Shown in pieces: positions 45,298-53,450 of a DNA stretch of 64,000 bases. Within the stretch, counting starts at the first letter, position 1; each line of letters opens with the position of its first letter. Below the pieces are notes generated by a model that saw only the letters and a list, made by a program, of their open reading frames with translations, had not been told where the DNA came from and searched no databases. Location: NCBI GenBank assembly GCA_038257155.1, contig JBBSJP010000015.1, positions 1 through 64,000 on the forward strand. Reading direction: 5' to 3'. The translations under genes and the position numbers were made by a program. The DNA is from JANJTY01 sp038257155 (GTDB lineage Bacteria; Pseudomonadota; Gammaproteobacteria; Xanthomonadales; Xanthomonadaceae).

Positions 45298-46149
45298 ATG
45301 CGCGCGTCCCGAACCTGCCTGCTTGGCGCATTCCTCGCCGGATCGATGATCGGCCCAGCGGCCTTTGCTGCGAGCACGATCAACGTGACCATCGTGGGTG
45401 ACGTTGCGACGGCGGCTATCGAGGTGGACGACGGTGTAGACAGCTATTCGGCCACACTCCGCCTGAGCTTCCAGCAGCCGCAGAACCTGACTGCCGCCTG
45501 CCTTGGCATAGACGCGGAACTGCTTGATGCGGGCGCGATTGCGGCCCTGGATGCGCGCTTGCCCGATCCGGCAGGTCAGCAGATCGATCCTGACTTTCCT
45601 GTTCGCATCGTTGTCGAACCGCCCCCAGGTTGTGGCTTGAGCTTCGTCAACGAGGTTTCCTTCGAACTGCACACCACAGAACTGAACTACACACCCTTCT
45701 CCCCATACCGACTGGTGAAGGCACCGATTGGAGGCGCCTTCGCTGACATTACGGCCGCGGTAGAGTCCGGCAGCATCCGTGCGCGGGGCAGCGGAGGCGC
45801 GTTCTCAGAGTTCGCCATGGTGCAGGATCTATCACAGGATCACGCGCTGGATGCCGAGGGCCTGTTTGATGAGCTTTCCAACGAACTCGACGACCCGGAC
45901 ATAGCCCTAACCGCGCGCAGCACGCTGGAAGCTGATCTTGCGGTGGCCCGCGGCGCTTTTGATTCCAATCAGATCGCCGATGCGAGAACCGCCCTGGCCG
46001 GCTTCGAATCCGACTTGCGCGCGCTGGCAGGCGTGGGGGTGGACAACGATTACGATGCCGGCACCGCGCTTCCCAGTGAAGTGGGTGAGTTGCTCGGAAT
46101 CAGTGGCGCCCTGGGCTTCCGGCTGGGGCGGCTGGACGGCGTTCCATGA
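45298..46149 (+). CDS. Secreted protein of unknown function, first gene of the FHA/kinase operon (283 aa)
   Basis: The signal peptide starts MRASRTCLLGAFLAGSMIG and probably ends at AAFAA; a TTG at 45265 would give an 11-residue longer form. The mature protein has a beta-rich N-terminal half (FVNEVSFELHTTELNYTPF). The C-terminal helical half (about 180-270) has LDAEGLFDELSNELDD and LTARSTLEADLAVARGAFDS, perhaps a coiled or binding element. I recognise no family. Its stop overlaps the FHA gene start (ATGA, 46146-46149), tying it to the signalling genes that follow. Confidence 0.75.
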   Translation: MRASRTCLLGAFLAGSMIGPAAFAASTINVTIVGDVATAAIEVDDGVDSYSATLRLSFQQPQNLTAACLGIDAELLDAGAIAALDARLPDPAGQQIDPDFPVRIVVEPPPGCGLSFVNEVSFELHTTELNYTPFSPYRLVKAPIGGAFADITAAVESGSIRARGSGGAFSEFAMVQDLSQDHALDAEGLFDELSNELDDPDIALTARSTLEADLAVARGAFDSNQIADARTALAGFESDLRALAGVGVDNDYDAGTALPSEVGELLGISGALGFRLGRLDGVP

Positions 46150-47033
46150 AGCAACCGGCCGCTCGGCTGGTCATCCATCTGCGCGGAGAGGCCAGCCAGA
46201 GTCACCTGCTTGACGATGATTGCCGGCATCACTTGGGACGCGACGCCGGGGTCGACATCAGCATCCCGCACCCATCCGTGTCACGTCGGCACGCCGCCCT
46301 TGAGCGACGCGATGGCCTCTGGTACCTGCTGGACCTGGGATCCAAGAACGGCACCTTAATCGACGGCCGCCCGGTCCAAGAGACGCCCCTGGATGCGCCG
46401 ACCTGGTTTTCAGTGGGCGACGTGTTCTGTGAATTCCAGCCACTCAGCGCAACCGCACTGACCCGTATTCGCGAAACCGCCGCCACCCGACGGCATTCGT
46501 CGGCAGCCTGGCACGCTCGCGTCAATGTGCGACGCGGCATCGAGACCCTGCTTGCGGATGTCCTTGAGGGCGCCATCGACATCGCACAATGCCGTAGAGG
46601 CGTACTTCTGACTGGCATCAAGTCGGGCTCGCTCGACGTGGCTGCGGCTTTTTCACCGCCCGGAGAGGATCCTGCAGCCGCGCCGGAATGGAGCCGGACT
46701 GCCGTGGAGCGGGTCCTGCGTGAACGACGCCCTGTCTACCTGTCGAGTCAATCCGATCGCGCCTGGCTCAAGAACGCAGCTTCGGTCGTGGGGCAGGGGC
46801 TACGCTCACTGGCCTGCCTTCCGCTACTTTGCAGCGGGCGCCTGCTGGGCGTGCTCTATGTCGACACCGATGAATCGGCCAAAGTGTTCGATCAGCTGGA
46901 TGTCGAACTGCTCGATGCGTTCGCCGAACGGGCCGCGTCCGCATTGGCACTGGCCGATATTGAACACACACTGCGCGCTATCGAGGCCGATGCCCTGATC
47001 GTCGCGCCGACGCCCAAGGGAATGCAGACGTGA
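46146..47033 (+). CDS. FHA - GAF protein (295 aa)
   Basis: Residues about 8-95 are a forkhead-associated domain with GRD (31-33), SVSRRH (44-49) and DLGSKNGT (63-70), the residues that bind phosphothreonine peptides. Residues about 125-280 resemble a GAF domain, with QGLRSLACLPLLCSGRLLGV and LYVDTDESAKVFDQLDVELL. The protein thus looks like a reader of Ser/Thr phosphorylation that may also bind a small ligand. It overlaps its neighbours on both sides by 4 bp. The kinase encoded next is the obvious partner. Confidence 0.88.
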   Translation: MKQPAARLVIHLRGEASQSHLLDDDCRHHLGRDAGVDISIPHPSVSRRHAALERRDGLWYLLDLGSKNGTLIDGRPVQETPLDAPTWFSVGDVFCEFQPLSATALTRIRETAATRRHSSAAWHARVNVRRGIETLLADVLEGAIDIAQCRRGVLLTGIKSGSLDVAAAFSPPGEDPAAAPEWSRTAVERVLRERRPVYLSSQSDRAWLKNAASVVGQGLRSLACLPLLCSGRLLGVLYVDTDESAKVFDQLDVELLDAFAERAASALALADIEHTLRAIEADALIVAPTPKGMQT

Positions 47034-50000
47034 CCGCGCCGGGTGCCCGTACGGTGATCCTGCCGGCAGGCGCCACGGTTACGGGGCTGTTGGCCGTGTC
47101 CCAGCTGCTGCCTGGGGACCGCGTGGCGCAGCGTTACGTGATTCGCCGCATGCTTGGCATGGGCGGCATGGGTGTGGTCTACCTGGCGCAGGACGAACAG
47201 CTGAACATCGAGGTGGCCCTTAAGCTGCTGCGTCCGGAACTGGCCTCACGCCCCGACGCGTTCGAGCGTTTTCGCAACGAGGTGCTGCTGGCGCGGCAGG
47301 TATCGAGCCCGCACGTGGTCCGCATCCATGACCTCGTCCAGCACGAGGGCGCCTGGTTGCTGAGCATGGACTATGTTCCAGGCAGGCCGCTCGACCGCAT
47401 CATCGATACCGAGGCGCCGCTCGCGCCGGACCGCGCACTGAACCTGGTGCGACAGATCGCGCTGGGCCTGGCCGCCGCGCACCACCGCGGCGTGATTCAT
47501 CGCGATCTCAAGCCCGCGAATGTCATGGTTTCCGACGATGACGACGTGCAGATCACGGACTTCGGTGTGGCGCGCTCACTTGGTGCAACCGGACTCACCA
47601 TGAGCGGCATGGTGGTCGGAACGCCCGAGTACCTGTCACCCGAGCAGGCCCGGGCCGACCCGGTTGATGGACGCAGTGATCTTTATGCCTTGGGACTTAT
47701 CCTGCACGAGCTGTTGAGTGGACGATTGCCTTACGCGGGCGGCACACCGGCTGAAATGCTGGCTCAGCGCATCGTGCGCAGCCCGCCATCGGTCGCGCGA
47801 AGCCGTAGCGATCTGCCGCCGTTCGCGGTCACGCTCTGTGACCGGTTGCTCGACGTGCGGCCTTCACGGCGCCTGCCCAGCGCCGAGGCTGTCGCGCGCG
47901 CGATCGAATCGCGCCACCTGCCATCGGCAGCTCTCCCGCCGCCAAGGCAATTGGCTCTGGTTGCCGGGTTGGCGATCGCGGCAACTGCGACGATCTGGTT
48001 TTCATCAGGACCCGTCTCGCGGATCGCCGTCCCGGCCGGGCCAGTTGCCGTCGCACCGGCGGCTTTGGCGGTACTGCCAGGCGATGCACCAGTCAGCGAT
48101 GAGGATGCCGACCTGCAGCTAGGCTTGGTGCGTGCCCTCGCCGCGCGACTTTCACAAGGCGGCCTGGACACACTCGATTCCGCCCGCATTGAACGTAGCC
48201 TGCGTGAACTGGACATCGACCGCCACCAGATCGAGCGTCAATGGCCGCGACTGATTCCGGCGCTCAATCTGCGCCAGTTTCTGAGCCTGGATATTGATCG
48301 CACTCCGGTCGGCCTGCAGGTCCAGTTGGCGATACGGGACGGAACCTCTCTGGAAACCCTGTGGCGCGATAGCGTGACGCTGGACGCGGCGCGCGATTCG
48401 GACGCAGATCTGGCACCGATAGGTCCGCTGCTGCGGCGCCTCGAGCAGTTCCTTCAAGCTGCACGACCTTTGAGGGATCTGCCCGATACCGCATCGATCC
48501 AACGGCTGGGAAGAATCTCGCCCTGGGATGGCGCAGCTTCGCTGCCGGCAGCGTCGCTGGGAGCGACCGCGTCCATCGACGAAGGGTGGTTTACGTTGAG
48601 TGTGCTGGAACGGGACGGACGCAATGCCGAGGCGCAGTCGCATGGGCGCGAATGGATTCGCAGGCTGCAAGGGCAAGAGTCCGAACCTGCACTGCGCCTG
48701 CGTGCGCTGGCCGAGTACCTGACCGGTGCGCCGGAGGCCTCGCTCGAATTGATAGATGCATTGCCCGCCCGGGACACCGCCGTTAGCGAGCTGCGCGCAC
48801 GGGCACTCATTGCACTGGGCCGATATGAGGACGCGGGGGAGGTGCTGCAGGCCCTGGTTAATCGCGACCCGCGCAATGTGGACGCCTGGTTCCAGCTGGG
48901 CAAGGCGCAATTGCAAATGGGACACGCGCAGACTGCGGTGGACGATGCCTTGACTCGCGCGCTGGTGGTTGCCAACCGTCAGCGCGACCGACGCATGCAG
49001 GCCGACATCACCAATGCACTTGGTATCGGCTACAGACAATTGGGTCAGCTGGAGGCCTCCATTGAGCAGTTCGAACGAGCCGCCAGCCTGCGTGGGTCGC
49101 TGGATGATCCACGTGGACAAGGAGTCAGCCTGCGAAACCTCGCAGCGGCGCGCTCAATCGTCGGCGACTTCGACGGCGCAGACCAGGCCCTGTCGCAGGC
49201 GCGCAAGTTGCTGGAACCGATCGGCGATCCAGCAGTCTTGGCCGATCTGATAAATGACGTGGGCATGGTGGCAGAGGAACGCGGTGATTTCCGAGCGGCG
49301 CTGGACGCCTATCGCGAGGCTCTGGGATTCCGGCAGATGACGGGGGACTCGGTATGGGTTGCCGCGAGTCTGCTCAACGTGGGCTTCGCGTACTACTTCG
49401 TGGGCGAGTTCGACAACGCACAGGTATTCCTTCAACAGGCCGAGCAAACCTACGCCACCATCGACGACCAAGCCGGTGCCATACGTGCCCATCAGGGGCT
49501 GGGTCTTGCCGAACTCGCGCGCGGCAATTTCGCGCGTTCCCGCGCGCTGGTGGAACAATCCCTGCTCGATGCGGAAACACTACAGATGCGCGAGGAGCAG
49601 AGCACTGCACTTGCCGCGCTGGCCGAACTTGACCGCCTCGAGGGTGACTACGGGTCGGCCTTGCGCCGCGCCCAGGCCGCCGCCAGTCTTTTCGAGTCGC
49701 GCGGAGACGCCCGCGGCCTTACTGAAATGCACTTGTTGCAGGCCGAGGTAGGTCTTGACATTGGCGACTGGGATGCGGCCGATGCCGCTCTGCAAACGGC
49801 ACTGCAGGAGGGCATCCCGAATGCGGAGCAGCGTGCCATTGCGCTTACCCTGTCCGGCAGACTGTCACTGGTGCGCGGGGACCCGAAACAGGCGGCGGCG
49901 CTAGCGGCCGAAGCCTTGGACATAGCGGGCGGTGCTGGTGCTGCAGCGGCCAAGGTCAAGGCACGCCTTGTCTCGGCACGTGCGCAACTGGCTTTGGGCC

Positions 50001-50353
50001 AATCTTCCTCGGTCGGCGAAACGCTGCGTGATACGACCGCTGAACTTGAGCGCTTCGCCAGCCTGCCCTTGCGTCTTGCGGTGCTCGAGACGCGCCTCGC
50101 GACCACTCAGGGGGACGTCAATGCTTACCGGGACGCACGGACCCTGTTGGCCATGCTGCCCGCTTTTGGTGCGGAATGGCGCCTAGCGGCCACCGCCGCC
50201 CGGAGTGGGCTGCCTGAAGCCGAGCGGCGCGAAGCGGGCCAGCGTGCGCGCCTAGCGTTGCAGCGCGTTGCGGCGGGCCTGGAACCACCACGCCGGGAGC
50301 GGTTTTTGGCGTGGGCCGAACCACAGATTCCTGTCGGAGAAGCGACCCCATGA
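47030..50353 (+). CDS. Membrane Ser/Thr protein kinase with TPR region (1107 aa)
   Basis: The N-terminal kinase domain (about 35-300) has a full Gly-rich loop (LGMGGMGVVY), Lys65 in VALKLL, HRDLKPAN (157-164), DFG (177-179) and GTPEYLSPEQ, so it should be active. A membrane helix lies near 318-336 (LALVAGLAIAATATIWF). A domain of about 120 residues follows that resembles TolB-N/FlgO-type regions. TPR repeats then occupy about 480-1060. The start is GTG at 47030, overlapping the FHA stop by 4 bp. The C-terminal TPR part would face the periplasm and may sense the secreted partner or the envelope. Confidence 0.9.
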   Translation: MTAPGARTVILPAGATVTGLLAVSQLLPGDRVAQRYVIRRMLGMGGMGVVYLAQDEQLNIEVALKLLRPELASRPDAFERFRNEVLLARQVSSPHVVRIHDLVQHEGAWLLSMDYVPGRPLDRIIDTEAPLAPDRALNLVRQIALGLAAAHHRGVIHRDLKPANVMVSDDDDVQITDFGVARSLGATGLTMSGMVVGTPEYLSPEQARADPVDGRSDLYALGLILHELLSGRLPYAGGTPAEMLAQRIVRSPPSVARSRSDLPPFAVTLCDRLLDVRPSRRLPSAEAVARAIESRHLPSAALPPPRQLALVAGLAIAATATIWFSSGPVSRIAVPAGPVAVAPAALAVLPGDAPVSDEDADLQLGLVRALAARLSQGGLDTLDSARIERSLRELDIDRHQIERQWPRLIPALNLRQFLSLDIDRTPVGLQVQLAIRDGTSLETLWRDSVTLDAARDSDADLAPIGPLLRRLEQFLQAARPLRDLPDTASIQRLGRISPWDGAASLPAASLGATASIDEGWFTLSVLERDGRNAEAQSHGREWIRRLQGQESEPALRLRALAEYLTGAPEASLELIDALPARDTAVSELRARALIALGRYEDAGEVLQALVNRDPRNVDAWFQLGKAQLQMGHAQTAVDDALTRALVVANRQRDRRMQADITNALGIGYRQLGQLEASIEQFERAASLRGSLDDPRGQGVSLRNLAAARSIVGDFDGADQALSQARKLLEPIGDPAVLADLINDVGMVAEERGDFRAALDAYREALGFRQMTGDSVWVAASLLNVGFAYYFVGEFDNAQVFLQQAEQTYATIDDQAGAIRAHQGLGLAELARGNFARSRALVEQSLLDAETLQMREEQSTALAALAELDRLEGDYGSALRRAQAAASLFESRGDARGLTEMHLLQAEVGLDIGDWDAADAALQTALQEGIPNAEQRAIALTLSGRLSLVRGDPKQAAALAAEALDIAGGAGAAAAKVKARLVSARAQLALGQSSSVGETLRDTTAELERFASLPLRLAVLETRLATTQGDVNAYRDARTLLAMLPAFGAEWRLAATAARSGLPEAERREAGQRARLALQRVAAGLEPPRRERFLAWAEPQIPVGEATP

Positions 50354-51129
50354 ATTCGTCGTCGCCTGCAGAACACACGCCAGCGAATGCCCTTCAGCGT
50401 CAGCTCGAGCAGTTGCGCGCGGACCAGGAGCGCTTGTTCCGGGAGCTGCAGAGCGGCGAATCGCGCCTGCGGCGAATCGCGCGCTCTGTGTCACGAATCG
50501 AAGAGGACGAGCGACGCCGCATTGCGCGTGATCTGCATGATGGCGTCGGGCAAAACCTGTCGGCCCTGCGGCATCGTATCGAGGCGATACGTCCGCGACT
50601 CGATGCCGCTGATGGCATAAAGCTGCTGGACGAGGCACTCGAGATTTGCGGCCAGACCCTGGCCGACACGCGCCATCTGGCCCGGCTGCTGCGCCCACAG
50701 ATCCTCGATGACCTCGGGCTTGAAGCGGCCTTGCGCTGGCTTGCCGCGAGCTGTGCCTCGGCGATCGGCTGCGAAATCGAAGTCGAAGCGAGCCTGGACG
50801 AAGCCGAACTTGACCCCGAGCTCAGTGCGTTGGCCTTCCGGATCGTGCAGGAGTCGCTGACCAATGTGGTCCGGCACTCGCAGGCTAGCCACGTGACGAT
50901 CCGCGTCGCCAGCCGCGGCGGGCAGCTCGCCGTCGTGGTGGTGGACGATGGTATTGGGTTCGACGTAAAAGCGTCCCAGGCCGCCGGCAGCCAGGCCCGC
51001 AGCGCTGGTCTCGCCGGCATGCAGGAGCGCGTGGGCCTGTTCGGCGGGCGCCTCAACCTGATCTCCGGTTCCGGCGCTGGAACCCAGGTGCGGGCGCATA
51101 TTCCACTGTCCCTGCGAGCCGACACGTGA
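50350..51129 (+). CDS. Soluble HisKA_3-type sensor histidine kinase (259 aa)
   Basis: A coiled-coil N-terminus (about 13-55) leads into the NarL-type dimerisation box RRIARDLHDGVGQNLSAL with His63. The HATPase domain follows, with VQESLTNVVRHSQASHVTI, VVDDGIGFD and GLAGMQERVGLFGGRL. There is no membrane segment and no recognisable input domain, so it must receive its signal from a partner. The encoded FHA-GAF protein and Ser/Thr kinase are candidates. ATG at 50350 overlaps the kinase stop by 4 bp, and its own stop overlaps the regulator start. Confidence 0.9.
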   Translation: MNSSSPAEHTPANALQRQLEQLRADQERLFRELQSGESRLRRIARSVSRIEEDERRRIARDLHDGVGQNLSALRHRIEAIRPRLDAADGIKLLDEALEICGQTLADTRHLARLLRPQILDDLGLEAALRWLAASCASAIGCEIEVEASLDEAELDPELSALAFRIVQESLTNVVRHSQASHVTIRVASRGGQLAVVVVDDGIGFDVKASQAAGSQARSAGLAGMQERVGLFGGRLNLISGSGAGTQVRAHIPLSLRADT

Positions 51130-51770
51130 AGCGCATTCGCGTCATCGTCGCTGACGATCACACCATCCTGCGTGAAGGTGTCGTGGCCCTGCTTGAACGC
51201 AGCGGCGACATTGATGTCATCGCGCAAGCCAGCGACGGACTTGAGGCCGTCGAAGCCTCGCTCCGTCTGACACCCGATGTGATCGTCGTGGACATCGCCA
51301 TGCCCGGGCTGTCTGGCCTAGAGGTGGTGCGACGATTGTCTGGTGATGGCTCCCGCATCCGTGCCCTGGTCCTCACCATGCATGCCGAGTCCGAATATGT
51401 GGTGCATGCGGTGCGTGCTGGTGCCTCAGGTTTCCTGCTCAAGGACAGTCCCGCGAGCGAGATGGTTGCCGCGGTGCGCACGCTTGCGGCGGGACGCGCC
51501 CATTTCGGCGGGCATGCCGCAGCGGTGCTGGCCCAGCAGATGCTAGTTCCCAAGGCAGCGCTCGATGATCCCTACCGTGATATGACTGCCCGCGAGCGCG
51601 AAGTATTCCACCTCGTGGTCGAAGGTCTTACCAGCAAGGAAATCGCCCACAAGCTCGACACCAGGCTCAAGACCGCCGAGAACCACCGCGCGCGGGTGCT
51701 GGACAAGGCGGGTGTGCGCAATAGCGCGGAACTGGTGCGCTACGCAGTGCGGCACGGACTGTTCGACTAA
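51126..51770 (+). CDS. NarL/LuxR-family response regulator (214 aa)
   Basis: The receiver domain has DD at 10-11, phospho-acceptor Asp56 (VVDIAMPG) and Lys near 106 (FLLKDSPA). The C-terminal LuxR helix-turn-helix contains LTSKEIAHKLDTRLKTAENH, and the last residues are YAVRHGLFD. The GTG start overlaps the histidine kinase stop by 4 bp, which marks the two as a cognate pair. It ends the five-gene operon, 14 bp from the convergent FG-GAP gene. The divergent 45-kb intergenic region is a natural target to test. Confidence 0.93.
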   Translation: MKRIRVIVADDHTILREGVVALLERSGDIDVIAQASDGLEAVEASLRLTPDVIVVDIAMPGLSGLEVVRRLSGDGSRIRALVLTMHAESEYVVHAVRAGASGFLLKDSPASEMVAAVRTLAAGRAHFGGHAAAVLAQQMLVPKAALDDPYRDMTAREREVFHLVVEGLTSKEIAHKLDTRLKTAENHRARVLDKAGVRNSAELVRYAVRHGLFD

Positions 51771-51784
51771 GGAACGAGATCGTT

Positions 51785-53050
51785 TTAGGGCAGGTTCGCG
51801 GGGCAGCCACTCGATGAGGGTTCAAGGCCGTCGGCAAACACTTCCTCGGCCGGACGAAAGGCCAGCGCCAGGCCGACACGGTTCGTGAGGGGCGCGCTGG
51901 CCAGGCTCAGATCGCCCGCCTGCGCCAGTGCAAATCCGAAGGCGCCTGACGGTCTGCTGCGCCGGGTCGCCAGCACGCGGCCACTCCATGCCGACAGGCC
52001 GACTGGCTCGAACCACTCCGCCGTGCCACAGGCTTCACTGCCATCATCACCGGCAAACGGTGCCGCGGCCAGGATGCCGTTCGCGCTGAGCGAGACCGCC
52101 CATCCGAACCGACCGCCGGCTCGCGGCTGCGTCGAGGCAAGCGACGCAGCGGGCAGCCACGCGACTCCATCATGTTCGAATACGTCGACTCGACCTGTGC
52201 GCATGAGGTTGCCGGGAACACCGATGATGGCGCGTGTGCCCAGCAAAGCGAGCTGGCTGCCGAACCGGTCGCCGTCTGCCGCGGCTGTTGGCAGCAACAT
52301 GCCCTGCGACTGCCAGCTCAATCCGTCGAAGTCGAAAGCGACTACGGCACCGCGCGCGTAGGCTGCACCCGCACCGTCGGGATCGTACGTGGGCAGGCTG
52401 ACCAAGGCTCGGTTGCCGCTCTGGGCGACACTGAAACCGAAGCGCTGTTGCGGAGCCGGAACTGGCGACTGCAGTCGCTCGCGGAATACCCAGGTGCCGG
52501 CCTCGCGCGCGAACGCGTACACCGCACCGCTGTTCTCAGCCACTGCAGGGGCGCCCACCAGCAAACGATCGCCGGACAGGGCCAGGCTCCAGCCGAAGCG
52601 GGCATTGCTCTCGCCATCGGGCACGACAAGTCGTTGCGCATGGGTCCATGTGCCCACCTGCAATTCAAACAGGTCGACATGGCCATCGTCGCGTTCCGGG
52701 CTGCCAACGGCGAGACGGCTGCCATCGAGAGACAAGGCGGCACCAAACGCTTGTCGATCGCGTGGCTTCACGGCTTGGAGGCGCTGCACGGGGGCACAGC
52801 CTCCGGCGTCGCAATTGAATGCGTGCACTGCACCCGCTGCGCTGTCCTCGCCCGGCGCTCCAAGAAAAACCCAATTGCCGCCAGCGACGAGGGCATGGCC
52901 ACGGTCAGCAAGCGCCTCGGAGTCCGAAATCGGTGCATTCAACACATCGATTTCGTAACTTGCCACGGGCAGTGTGAACGCCAGCAGCGCGAACCCGGCA
53001 ACAAGGCCCAGAGGCTCGATCCGAGTGTGCTTGAAAAGGCTGCAATCCAT
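51785..53050 (-). CDS. Secreted FG-GAP-repeat protein (421 aa)
   Basis: A membrane/signal segment (about 12-31, PLGLVAGFALLAFTLPVASY) is followed by repeated FG-GAP blades. They carry patterns such as RFGWSLALSGDRLLVGAP, RFGFSVAQSGNRALVS and RFGWAVSLSANGILAAAP, giving an integrin-like beta-propeller. Six or seven blades seem likely. The C-terminus holds VFADGLE followed by a 12-residue Cys-containing tail. Such proteins are often surface or adhesive; no enzymatic motif is seen. It is minus strand, convergent with the kinase operon. Confidence 0.83.
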   Translation of the reverse strand: MDCSLFKHTRIEPLGLVAGFALLAFTLPVASYEIDVLNAPISDSEALADRGHALVAGGNWVFLGAPGEDSAAGAVHAFNCDAGGCAPVQRLQAVKPRDRQAFGAALSLDGSRLAVGSPERDDGHVDLFELQVGTWTHAQRLVVPDGESNARFGWSLALSGDRLLVGAPAVAENSGAVYAFAREAGTWVFRERLQSPVPAPQQRFGFSVAQSGNRALVSLPTYDPDGAGAAYARGAVVAFDFDGLSWQSQGMLLPTAAADGDRFGSQLALLGTRAIIGVPGNLMRTGRVDVFEHDGVAWLPAASLASTQPRAGGRFGWAVSLSANGILAAAPFAGDDGSEACGTAEWFEPVGLSAWSGRVLATRRSRPSGAFGFALAQAGDLSLASAPLTNRVGLALAFRPAEEVFADGLEPSSSGCPANLP

Positions 53051-53450
53051 TGACGCAGTGTGCGTCGAAGCACCGCTGGACTGTCAAGCCGCGACTGAGG
53101 GAAAACACCCAGGTAAGACACAGCGGTTCAGGCAGCAGGCAGATTGATCAGGCTGACGAAGCCTCAGCTTCCTCCCAAGGTCCTCGACGGTTGCCGCCCC
53201 GCTGCCTAGCCGTGCCTGAACCTGTTTCGGCGTGAAGCAGGCTATGCGAATAGCCTCCAATCGCCGTGGGGCGAAACAGGCTGCATGCCGAAAGCGACCC
53301 GAAGACAAGAGAGCGGAACTTCCGAGGTACAAGAAAATGACTTGTTAGCGCCGCACGCGACAGCTGCTGCTGTTGCCCATGACGCTCTGGTCGCCGCTGC
53401 CACGCCCGCAGGCGCAGTGTCATCGAAGCGAGATAACCTCAGCGCCTCTC
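53051..53450. other. Intergenic region with nested inverted repeats (candidate structured RNA)
   Basis: No credible gene lies in these 400 bp. GGTTCAGGCA (53125-53134) pairs with TGCCTGAACC (53213-53222). Directly after, CCTGTTTCG (53221-53229) pairs with CGAAACAGG (53272-53280) and encloses the perfect hairpin AGGCTAT-GCGA-ATAGCCT (53239-53256). GGCG/CGCC pairing (53229-53232 with 53262-53265) lies between. This could be a small RNA, a leader for the FG-GAP gene, or a decayed mobile-element end. The rest holds no clear signal. Confidence 0.5.

Noticed and set aside
53340..53352. GTTAGCG resembling an integron attC core
   Set aside because: No matching complementary core at the right distance and no integrase or cassette-like gene nearby.
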